A DNA stretch of 5,387 nucleotides from Rubritepida sp. Its GTDB lineage: Bacteria > Pseudomonadota > Alphaproteobacteria > Acetobacterales > Acetobacteraceae. The stretch covers positions 1-5,387 of the forward strand of contig SKWC01000423.1 of assembly GCA_007129145.1 (NCBI GenBank). The letters run 5' to 3'. This document shows, piece by piece, positions 1 through 5,378 of this stretch; positions within the stretch are counted from its first letter, which is position 1, and every line of letters starts with the position of its first letter. The notes beneath the pieces are model-generated. The model was not told the origin of the DNA. It made no database searches and was given only the letters and a program-made list of their open reading frames with translations. The position numbers and the translations under genes are program-made.

Positions 1-182
1 CCTGGGACGACACGACCTGGACCGCCTGGACCGATGCTCTCAAGGCCATCAGCGGCCGCAAGGGCAAGGGGCTGTTCCTGCCGCTGCGCCGCGCGCTGAC
101 CGGCGAGGACCAGGGCCCCGACATGCGCGCCCTGCTGCCGCTGATCGGCCGCGCGCGCGCGCTGGAGCGTCTGCACCCATGA
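1..182 (+). CDS. gltX: Glutamyl-tRNA synthetase, C-terminal fragment (cut by window start)
   Basis: Reading from base 3, 59 codons end at TGA 180-182; the gene begins outside the window. The enzyme attaches glutamate to tRNA-Glu (or, in many alphaproteobacteria, also to tRNA-Gln for later amidation) in the cytoplasm. The visible part is the end of the helical anticodon-binding domain. It carries the family-typical stretch KGLFLPLRRALTG followed by a GP pair and a LLPLIGR-type terminal helix, as in bacterial GluRS C-termini. The class I catalytic motifs (HIGH, KMSKS) lie upstream and cannot be checked. Its stop overlaps the cysS start in an ATGA, so the two genes are probably translationally coupled in one operon. 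Alphaproteobacteria often have two GluRS paralogues, and which one this is cannot be told from the tail alone. Confidence 0.88.
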   Translation, partial: WDDTTWTAWTDALKAISGRKGKGLFLPLRRALTGEDQGPDMRALLPLIGRARALERLHP

Positions 183-1666
183 AGCTGCGCTTCCACAACT
201 CCCTGACCCGCCGCGTCGAGGACTTCACCCCGCTCGATCCCGGCCATGTGCGCCTCTACGTCTGCGGCCCCACCGTCTATGACCTGGCGCATCTGGGCAA
301 CGCGCGCCCCGTGGTGGTGTTCGACGTGCTGGCGCGGCTGCTGCGGCGCATCTACCCGCGCATCACATATGTGCGGAACATCACGGACGTGGACGACAAG
401 ATCAACGCCCGCGCCCGCGAGACCGGCGAGCCCATAGCCGCCATCACCAGCCGCACCACCGCCGATTTCCACCGCGACATGGCCGCGCTGGGCTGCCTGC
501 CCCCCGATGTGGAGCCCACCGCCACCGGCCACATCCGGGAGATGATCGCGCTGATCGAACGGCTGATCGCCCGCGGCCACGCCTATGCCGCGGAGGGCCA
601 TGTGCTGTTCCGCGTGGCCAGCTTCCCCGACTACGGGAAGCTCTCGGGCCGCAGCCCCGATGAGCTGCTGGCCGGCGCGCGCGTCGAGGTGGCCGCCTAC
701 AAGGAAAGCCCCGGCGACTTCGTGCTGTGGAAGCCCAGCGACGCCGACACCCCCGGCTGGGACAGCCCCTGGGGCCGCGGCCGGCCGGGCTGGCACATCG
801 AATGCTCCGCCATGTCCTGGCGCCACCTCGGCGAGAGTTTCGACATCCATGGCGGCGGCCATGACCTGCTGTTCCCGCACCATGAGAACGAGGTGGCGCA
901 AAGCCGCGCCGCCTTCGGCACGCCCTTCATGGCCCACACCTGGCTGCACAACGGCATGCTACTGGTGGATGGCGAGAAGATGTCGAAGTCGCTCGGCAAC
1001 TTCCTGACCGTGCGCGACATCCTGGCGCGCGGCCCCTGGGCCGGGGAAGCCTTCCGCCTGCTGCTGCTGCGCACGCATTACCGCGCGGCGCTGGATTTCT
1101 CCTTTGACGCGCTGGAGGAATGCAAGGCGGAGCTGGACGGGCATTACGCCATGCTCAAGCGTGCGCCCGAGCCTCCCGATCGGGACAGCCCGGTCATCAG
1201 GCAGTTGGTGGATTGGGTTTTGGCCCCGCTGGCGGATGATCTGAACACGCCACTCGCGCTCGCCCGGCTGCGCGACCTCCGCACGCTGGAGAACGCCCTG
1301 ACCGTGGGGGGCTCGGCCGCGGTGGTCCTGTCCCGCATCGGGCTCGGCGCCGAACCGCCGCCGGGTGCCGCCGCCACGGCCTTCCGGAAGGCGGCCGAGG
1401 TCCTGGGCATCGGCCAGGGCGATGCGAAAGGGTGGCTTCAAGGCGCCGGACGCATGCACGAAGCCTCCGGCCATGCGACAGGGACGGGCCGCGCGACAGC
1501 AGCTGTCGCCGCGACGAATACCTCCATCGAAGCCGCCATCGCCGCCCGCCTCGCCGCGCGTGCCGCGAAGAACTGGGCCGAGGCCGACCGCATCCGCGAC
1601 GACCTCAAGGCCCAGGGCGTGATCCTGGAGGACGGGCCCTCCGGCACCAGCTGGCGCCGCGCCTGA
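179..1666 (+). CDS. cysS: Cysteinyl-tRNA synthetase
   Basis: This 495-residue class I synthetase charges tRNA-Cys with cysteine in the cytoplasm. The HIGH-type motif is HLGN at residues 38-41 and the KMSKS loop is at 267-271. The four zinc ligands that select cysteine are all present: C29 (in YVCGPTVYD), C209 (in WHIECSAMS), H234 and E238 (in FPHHENE). A DALR-type helical region follows, and the protein ends in the usual anticodon-binding tail (AEADRIRDDL, then LEDGPSGTSWRR). Length is somewhat above the usual 460-480. The excess is mostly a roughly 30-residue Gly/Ala/Thr-rich linker at about 420-449 with codon use unlike its surroundings. The ATG at 179 overlaps the gltX stop (ATGA) and gives the standard N-terminus; a GGAG lies at 164-167, a rather long 11 nt upstream. 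The next gene starts 3 nt after the stop. Family assignment is very secure. Confidence 0.97.
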   Translation: MKLRFHNSLTRRVEDFTPLDPGHVRLYVCGPTVYDLAHLGNARPVVVFDVLARLLRRIYPRITYVRNITDVDDKINARARETGEPIAAITSRTTADFHRDMAALGCLPPDVEPTATGHIREMIALIERLIARGHAYAAEGHVLFRVASFPDYGKLSGRSPDELLAGARVEVAAYKESPGDFVLWKPSDADTPGWDSPWGRGRPGWHIECSAMSWRHLGESFDIHGGGHDLLFPHHENEVAQSRAAFGTPFMAHTWLHNGMLLVDGEKMSKSLGNFLTVRDILARGPWAGEAFRLLLLRTHYRAALDFSFDALEECKAELDGHYAMLKRAPEPPDRDSPVIRQLVDWVLAPLADDLNTPLALARLRDLRTLENALTVGGSAAVVLSRIGLGAEPPPGAAATAFRKAAEVLGIGQGDAKGWLQGAGRMHEASGHATGTGRATAAVAATNTSIEAAIAARLAARAAKNWAEADRIRDDLKAQGVILEDGPSGTSWRRA

Positions 1667-1669
1667 CCC

Positions 1670-2467
1670 ATGCGCGAGGAAGGTGCGGCGCCCCTCACCC
1701 CGCCGCCAGGCGAATCCCCCATCGTGGTGCTGGTCCGCCCGCAGCTGGCCGAGAACATCGGCACCACCGCCCGCGCCATGGCCAATGGCGGGCTGTTCCA
1801 CCTGCGCATCGTCGCCCCGCGCGACGGCTGGCCGCAGCAACGCGCCTGGGCCGCCTCCAGCGGGGCCGACCGCATCCTCGATGCCGCCACCCTGCACCCC
1901 GATGTGGACCACGCCATCGCGGACTGCCATCGCGTGCTGGCCACCTGCCCGCGCCCGCGCCACGTCATCACCCCGGTGCTGACCGCCCGCGCCGCCGCCG
2001 AGACCCTGCGCGAGGCCACCAGCCGCGACCTGCGCTGCGCCATCCTCTTCGGCCCCGAGCGCGCGGGGCTGGAGGCCGAGGACCTCGCCCGCGCCGACAG
2101 CCTCGTGCGCTATGCGGTGAACCCGGAATTCGCCTCGCTGAACCTCGCGCAGGCCGTGCTCATCATGGCCTATGAGTGGTGGCAGGCCGCCGACGCCACC
2201 CCGCCGCGCCAGTTGCAGACCCACCGCACCCAGGTCGCCTCCAAGGGCGATCTGGAGAATTTCATGGGCCACCTGATCGCGGAGCTGGATGCCTGCGGCT
2301 TCCTGCGCAACGATGCGAAGCGCCCCGGCATGCTGCGCAACCTGCGCCACTGGTTCGGCCGGGGCGAGGTGACCGAACAGGAACTCCGCACGCTGCATGG
2401 TGTGGTGGCGGAACTCTCCCGCGGGCGGATGCGCCGCGGGCGGCCGGACCCCGAGGGAGGACAATGA
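1670..2467 (+). CDS. trmJ: TrmJ-type SpoU tRNA 2'-O-methyltransferase
   Basis: This 265-residue SPOUT-class RNA methyltransferase probably moves a methyl group from S-adenosylmethionine to a ribose 2'-OH at tRNA position 32, the known role of TrmJ (cytidine/uridine-32). The three SpoU motifs appear in order. Motif 1 is ENIGTTARAM at 28-37, where R35 matches the conserved catalytic Arg. Motif 2 is ILFGPERAGL at 125-134. Motif 3 is NPEFASLNLAQAVLIMAYEW at 151-170, which forms the knot-side SAM pocket. The PRDGW segment at 50-54 is typical of TrmJ rather than TrmH. Residues from about 172 form the helical C-terminal extension usual for TrmJ. The ATG lies 3 nt after the cysS stop with no clear Shine-Dalgarno, so translation may rely on coupling to cysS. 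The first 16 or so residues precede the core and look disordered; a GTG near 1725 would be too far in. The RNA target is inferred from family membership; an rRNA substrate is possible but less likely. Confidence 0.9.
   Translation: MREEGAAPLTPPPGESPIVVLVRPQLAENIGTTARAMANGGLFHLRIVAPRDGWPQQRAWAASSGADRILDAATLHPDVDHAIADCHRVLATCPRPRHVITPVLTARAAAETLREATSRDLRCAILFGPERAGLEAEDLARADSLVRYAVNPEFASLNLAQAVLIMAYEWWQAADATPPRQLQTHRTQVASKGDLENFMGHLIAELDACGFLRNDAKRPGMLRNLRHWFGRGEVTEQELRTLHGVVAELSRGRMRRGRPDPEGGQ
2455..2460 (+). promoter_or_regulatory. Shine-Dalgarno site of the CMD-family gene
   Basis: GGGAGG sits inside the last codons of the methyltransferase gene. Two adjacent in-frame ATG codons follow, at 2464 and 2467. 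The gap is 3 nt to the first and 6 nt to the second, which favours 2467 as the true start. The site shows that this small gene has its own strong ribosome binding despite overlapping its neighbour. Confidence 0.75.
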
Positions 2468-2862
2468 TGGACGAGAAACAGGCCCATGCCGTGCTGCGCG
2501 AGCGCGGCCGCAAGGAAATGCGCGAAATCCTGGGCGCGCCCTACACCGAGGCGCGCGACACCACCACCACCCCCTTCAACCAGGCCATCCGCGCCCTGTC
2601 GGAGGAAATGGCCTATGCCACCCTCTGGACCCGCCCGCACCTCGACCGCAAGCAGCGCAGCCTGGTCACGCTGGGGATGCTGTGCGCGCTGAACCACCCG
2701 CATGAGCTGCGCGTCCACCTGGTCGCCGCCCTCAACAACGGCTGCACGCCCGAGGAGATCAGCGAGGTCTTCACCCATGCCGTCGCCTATTGCGGCTTCC
2801 CCGCCGCGATCGACGCGCTGCGCATGGCCGAGCAGGTGCTGAAGGAGGAAGGGCGCCTCTGA
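2467..2862 (+). CDS. Carboxymuconolactone decarboxylase (CMD) family protein
   Basis: This is a 131-residue small all-helical protein of the CMD/AhpD-like superfamily, cytosolic, with no signal peptide or membrane segment. The C-terminal half carries the PcaC-like signature: HELRVH at 79-84, then ALNNGCTPEEI at 88-98, then VAYCGFPAAIDALRMAEQVL at 106-125. Length matches stand-alone PcaC-type proteins. Cysteines occur at 73, 93 and 109, but there is no CxxC, so an AhpD-style peroxidase mechanism is not supported. PcaC itself decarboxylates 4-carboxymuconolactone in protocatechuate breakdown, but no other pca gene is visible. Its position as the last gene of an aminoacyl-tRNA synthetase/tRNA-methyltransferase operon gives no catabolic context. 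The true substrate is therefore unknown. The start could equally be ATG 2464 (one residue longer, giving an ATGA overlap with the methyltransferase stop); spacing to GGGAGG favours 2467. Its stop touches the convergent dGTPase-family stop. Confidence 0.88.
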   Translation: MDEKQAHAVLRERGRKEMREILGAPYTEARDTTTTPFNQAIRALSEEMAYATLWTRPHLDRKQRSLVTLGMLCALNHPHELRVHLVAALNNGCTPEEISEVFTHAVAYCGFPAAIDALRMAEQVLKEEGRL

Positions 2863-4020
2863 TCACCCGCCCACATGCGGGTCGGTGAGGCGGCGGAACT
2901 CCTCCAGCGCGAAGCGGTCGGTCATGCCGGCGATGTAGTCGCACACCACCGCGGCGGCGGCCGGGGTCCCGGCCTCGCCCGCCCGGGCGCGCCATGCGTC
3001 GGGCAGCATCTGCGGCCCGCCGTGCAGCAGCTGGAACAGCGTCTGCACCACGCGCTTGGATTTCTGGGTGGCGCGGTTCACCCGGAAATGCCGGTACATC
3101 CGCTCGAACAGGAAGTCGCGCATCTCGGCATTGGCGGCGCGCATCGGAACGCTGAAGGCGACCACCGGCTCGGCGGCGGCGCGGATGTCGTCCACGCTGG
3201 CGGGGTTGAGCAGCGCGAGGCGCCGCTCGGCCTCGCCCACCACATCCTGGATCATCGCCGCGATCACGCGGCGCACCATCTCGGGCGCGGTGCGGTCGGG
3301 CGGCAGGCCGGGATGGGCGGCGCGCGCCTGCTCCAGCGCCCGGCCGGGCAGGGACAGCGCGGCCACCTCCTCCACCGAGAACAGCCGCGCGCGCAGCCCA
3401 TCCTCCAGGTCGTGGTTGTTGTAGGCGATGTCGTCGGCCAGCGCGGCCACCTGCGCCTCGGCGCTGGCATGGCTGCGCAATTCGAGGTCATGGCCCGCCG
3501 TGTAGGCCGCGAGATAGGGCGCGGGCCGCACCACCGGGCCATTGTGCTTGGCGAGCCCCTCCAGCGTCTCCCAGGTCAGGTTCAGCCCGTCGAAGCCGGC
3601 ATAGCGGCGCTCCAGCAGCGTCACCTGCTTCAGGCTCTGCGCGTTGTGGTCGAAGCCGCCATGCGGGCGCATCGCGCCGTTCAGCGCCTCCTCGCCGGCA
3701 TGGCCGAAGGGCGGGTGGCCCAAATCATGCGCCAGCGCCAGCGCCTCGGCCAAATCCTCGTCCAGCCGCAGCCGCCGCGCCAGGCTGCGCGCGATCTGCG
3801 CCACCTCCAGGCTATGCGTCAGCCGGGTGCGGAAGTGGTCGCCCTCATGGAAGACGAAGACCTGCGTCTTGTATTGCAGCCGCCGGAAGGCGCGCGAGTG
3901 GATGATGCGGTCGCGGTCGCGCTGCCAGGGGCTGCGCGTGGCGTCCTCGGGCTCGGCGTGCAGGCGGCCGCGCGATTGCAGCACGGCATGGCGGGCCTTG
4001 GTGGCGGGAATCGCGTCCAT
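2863..4020 (-). CDS. dgt: dGTP triphosphohydrolase-family HD protein
   Basis: This 385-residue HD-superfamily phosphohydrolase belongs to the dGTPase-like group, whose members hydrolyse dNTPs to the nucleoside and inorganic triphosphate and so trim the dNTP pool. The N-terminal RSPWQRDRDRIIHSRAFRRL (30-48 region) and YKTQVF are family hallmarks. The metal-binding HD set is visible: H69 in THSLEV, H98-D99 in HDLGHPPFGH, and the distal Asp in ADDIAYNNHDLEDG (196/197). GGFDHNAQS at 121-129 and GLNLTWETLEGL at 145-156 are also characteristic. Length fits the 380-400-residue alphaproteobacterial 'dGTPase-like' type. ATG 4020 gives the canonical N-terminus; the frame stays open upstream to 4536 only because it shadows erpA, and no family sequence lies there. 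The Shine-Dalgarno is weak (AGGC). It is divergent from erpA and convergent with the CMD-family gene at zero distance. Preference for dGTP is inferred; alphaproteobacterial homologues may be broader or dNTP-activated. Confidence 0.93.
   Translation of the reverse strand: MDAIPATKARHAVLQSRGRLHAEPEDATRSPWQRDRDRIIHSRAFRRLQYKTQVFVFHEGDHFRTRLTHSLEVAQIARSLARRLRLDEDLAEALALAHDLGHPPFGHAGEEALNGAMRPHGGFDHNAQSLKQVTLLERRYAGFDGLNLTWETLEGLAKHNGPVVRPAPYLAAYTAGHDLELRSHASAEAQVAALADDIAYNNHDLEDGLRARLFSVEEVAALSLPGRALEQARAAHPGLPPDRTAPEMVRRVIAAMIQDVVGEAERRLALLNPASVDDIRAAAEPVVAFSVPMRAANAEMRDFLFERMYRHFRVNRATQKSKRVVQTLFQLLHGGPQMLPDAWRARAGEAGTPAAAAVVCDYIAGMTDRFALEEFRRLTDPHVGG
2865..2882. terminator. Hairpin at the convergent gene junction (possible terminator without U-tract)
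   Basis: ACCCGC (2865-2870) and GCGGGT (2877-2882) form a perfect 6-bp stem with a 6-nt loop. The hairpin begins 3 bases after the CMD-family stop and lies inside the final codons of the opposing dGTPase-family gene. A second, competing pairing is TCACC (2863-2867) with GGTGA (2884-2888). No T-run follows on either strand, so it is not a classic intrinsic terminator. It could assist Rho-dependent stopping or protect the 3' end, or it could be chance in GC-rich coding DNA. Confidence 0.3.
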
Positions 4021-4078
4021 GCGCTTGCCTATCAGGGCGCGCCCGCGCCGCGGAAGTCCGCAATGACGCAGCCTGCGG

Positions 4079-4107
4079 TGGAAATGCCGCCCTGCCGGGG
4101 CTACATT
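4079..4107 (+). promoter_or_regulatory. Possible sigma-70-type promoter for erpA-xth
   Basis: Within the 108-bp divergent spacer, TGGAAA (4079-4084) and TACATT (4102-4107) each match four of six bases of the -35 and -10 consensus and are 17 bp apart. This would start transcription near 4114 and leave a leader of about 15 nt containing the strong ribosome binding site. The match is weak by itself. It is supported mainly by its being the only AT-richer patch in the spacer. I could not pick a convincing opposite-strand promoter for the dGTPase-family gene. Confidence 0.3.
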
Positions 4108-4116
4108 GATCGGGTG

Positions 4117-4122
4117 AAGGAG
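4117..4122 (+). promoter_or_regulatory. Shine-Dalgarno site of erpA
   Basis: AAGGAG lies 6 nt before ATG 4129. It decides the start: the in-frame GTG at 4114 would sit upstream of this site, and the open frame runs back to 2875 only as a shadow of the opposing dGTPase-family gene. Confidence 0.85.
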
Positions 4123-4128
4123 ATTGCC

Positions 4129-4482
4129 ATGCCCGATGGCGCCACCCCCGACCGCCGCTTTTCGGTCACGCCCCGCGCCGCCGAGGAGATCGCCGCCATC
4201 GCCGCGCGCCAGGGCCGCCCTGGCGCGGGTCTGCGCGTCAGCGTCTCGGCCGGCGGCTGCTCCGGCATGCAATACGGCTTCGACCTGGAGGACACCGCCG
4301 CCGAGGACGACCTCGTCATCGATGTCGAGGGCGTGCGGGTCTTCGTGGATTCCGTCTCGCTCGACTTCCTGGGCGGGGCCGAGCTGCACTGGAACGAGGC
4401 GCTGATCGGCGCGCATTTCGTGGTGCGCAACCCGCAGGCGGTCAGCGGCTGCGGCTGCGGCACCAGCTTCGCCGTGGCCTGA
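4129..4482 (+). CDS. erpA: A-type iron-sulfur cluster carrier/insertion protein
   Basis: This 117-residue A-type (IscA/ErpA/HesB) protein receives Fe-S clusters from the assembly scaffold and hands them to client enzymes in the cytoplasm. All three conserved cluster-binding cysteines are present: C44 in AGGCSGMQYGF, and C108 and C110 in the terminal GCGCGTSF. The segment VFVDSVSLDFLGGAELHW (71-88) and the FVVRNPQA run (97-104) complete the fold signature. Length is standard. No isc or suf genes are in view, and ErpA, IscA and SufA cannot be separated firmly from the sequence alone. The stand-alone location and the NPQAVSGCGCGTSF tail make ErpA the best label. The start is set by the AAGGAG at 4117-4122. 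xth follows 16 nt after the stop and is likely on the same transcript. Confidence 0.92.
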   Translation: MPDGATPDRRFSVTPRAAEEIAAIAARQGRPGAGLRVSVSAGGCSGMQYGFDLEDTAAEDDLVIDVEGVRVFVDSVSLDFLGGAELHWNEALIGAHFVVRNPQAVSGCGCGTSFAVA

Positions 4483-4498
4483 CGATCCCCAGGCAGCC

Positions 4499-5269
4499 TT
4501 GAAACTCGCCAGCTTCAACGTGAACTCGGTGCGCAAGCGCGCGCCGAACCTGCTTCGCTTTCTCGACCGCGAGGCGCCGGACCTCGTGGTGCTTCAGGAA
4601 CTCAAGTGCCGCACCGAGGAATTCCCCGCCCTCGAACTGCAAGGTGCGGGTTACGCGCGGCATGTGCTGGGCCAGAAGGGCGGGCGCAACGGCGTCGCCA
4701 TCCTGACGCGGGGCGAATCCGAACTCCTGGCCGACCGCCTGCCGGGCGAGGATGAAGACGAGCAGGCGCGCTTCCTGGCGGTTGCCTGGCGCGGCATCAC
4801 GGTGGCCGGGCTGTATCTGCCCAACGGCAATTCCGGCGGCGCCGAGGGGCTGGCCTACAAATGGCGCTGGATGGAGCGGCTGCGGGCATGGGCGGCGGCG
4901 CAACTCGATGCCTTCGCGCCGCTGGCCATCCTGGGCGATTTCAACGTCTGCCCCACCGATGCGGACCTCGCCCCCGGCGCCCTGCCGCCCGAGGACGCGC
5001 TGGTGCACCCGCAGACGCGCGCGCGCTGGCGGGCGCTGACCCACCTGGGCCTGACCGACGCGCTGCTGGCGCTCCACCCCGAGGAGCCGCCCTTCACCTA
5101 CTGGGACTACGGTTCGGCCTTCGAGCAGAACCGCGGCCTGCGCATCGACCACGCACTGCTGAGCCCGGAACTGGCCGAGCGGCTGGAGGGAAGCGGCGTG
5201 GACACCGCCGCCCGCGCCGAAGAATCTCCCTCCGACCACGCGCCCGTCTGGATCACCCTGGCGGGCTGA
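4499..5269 (+). CDS. xth: Exodeoxyribonuclease III (AP endonuclease)
   Basis: This 256-residue Mg-dependent enzyme of the exonuclease/endonuclease/phosphatase fold cuts DNA at abasic sites and trims damaged 3' ends in base-excision repair. Catalytic residues are in place: N7 (MKLASFNVNS), E34 (LQELK), Y106 (GLYLPNGN), D147 and N149 (LGDFNVCPTD), D217 (LRIDHALL), and the final D246-H247 pair (SDHAPVW). The TYWDY run before GLRIDH is typical of the Xth branch. Length is close to E. coli Xth (268). The start codon is TTG at 4499. It gives exactly the family N-terminus, with N7 and E34 at the same numbers as in E. coli, and no ATG or GTG between the erpA stop and this point could serve. Only a weak AGG (4491-4493) precedes it, so expression may be modest or coupled to erpA, 16 nt upstream. 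Confidence 0.94.
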   Translation: MKLASFNVNSVRKRAPNLLRFLDREAPDLVVLQELKCRTEEFPALELQGAGYARHVLGQKGGRNGVAILTRGESELLADRLPGEDEDEQARFLAVAWRGITVAGLYLPNGNSGGAEGLAYKWRWMERLRAWAAAQLDAFAPLAILGDFNVCPTDADLAPGALPPEDALVHPQTRARWRALTHLGLTDALLALHPEEPPFTYWDYGSAFEQNRGLRIDHALLSPELAERLEGSGVDTAARAEESPSDHAPVWITLAG

Positions 5270-5276
5270 CGCGCAA

Positions 5277-5297
5277 GGCCGGGGTTTCCATCCGGCC
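5277..5297 (+). terminator. Short GC hairpin just after xth
   Basis: GGCCGG (5277-5282) and CCGGCC (5292-5297) form a 6-bp perfect stem with a 9-nt loop, starting 7 nt after the xth stop. The loop could add a two-pair inner helix (GG with CC around TTT). There is no downstream T-run, so intrinsic termination is not shown; position alone suggests a 3'-end role for the erpA-xth transcript. Confidence 0.35.
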
Positions 5298-5347
5298 CAT
5301 CCATTGGCTAGGCTTGTGAAACGACCGGCTTGTCCAGCCGCCCTCCC

Positions 5348-5378
5348 GAGGATGGTTTCCGCCGTCCCGTCCATCCTC
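5348..5378. repeat. Perfect 8-bp inverted repeat in the right-hand intergenic region
   Basis: GAGGATGG (5348-5355) and CCATCCTC (5371-5378) are exact reverse complements separated by 15 nt. The hexamer CCCGAG also appears twice, at 5345-5350 and at 5382-5387, so the structure is flanked by a partial direct repeat. It could be an operator, an RNA hairpin or a terminator arm. No T-run is visible before the window ends. The surrounding 5270-5387 holds no gene I can support. Confidence 0.5.

Noticed and set aside
1432..2175. 247-codon plus-strand open frame spanning the cysS/methyltransferase junction
   Set aside because: It is out of frame with both real genes, its product is extremely Arg/Pro-rich, and it has no sensible start context.
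2176..2463. Upstream extension of the CMD-family gene in the same frame
   Set aside because: It would overlap the conserved methyltransferase C-terminus. The CMD fold begins after 2467, and the ribosome binding site at 2455-2460 fixes the start.
959..2464. A 501-codon open frame on the minus strand opposite cysS and the methyltransferase gene
   Set aside because: It is antisense to two securely identified genes. Its product is low-complexity Gly/Ala/Arg/Gln-rich with no recognisable domain, as expected from G/C-ending codons in very GC-rich DNA, where stops are rare.
2875..4128. Long plus-strand open frame upstream of and continuous with erpA, opposite the dGTPase-family gene
   Set aside because: The erpA homology begins at ATG 4129 with a strong ribosome binding site. 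The upstream part is the mirror of a conserved HD enzyme and shows no domain of its own, so it is not an erpA fusion.
4021..4536. N-terminal extension of the dGTPase-family protein (557 residues if fully open frame is used)
   Set aside because: The extension is antisense to erpA and has no family similarity. The start at 4020 gives the standard length.
5286..5314. Possible promoter with TAGGCT (5309-5314) as -10 for a gene to the right
   Set aside because: The -10 matches only three of six consensus bases and the -35 position (TTCCAT) only two; too weak to list.
4442..5374. 310-codon minus-strand open frame opposite xth
   Set aside because: It is antisense to a gene with all catalytic residues, is compositionally biased, and has no recognisable motif.
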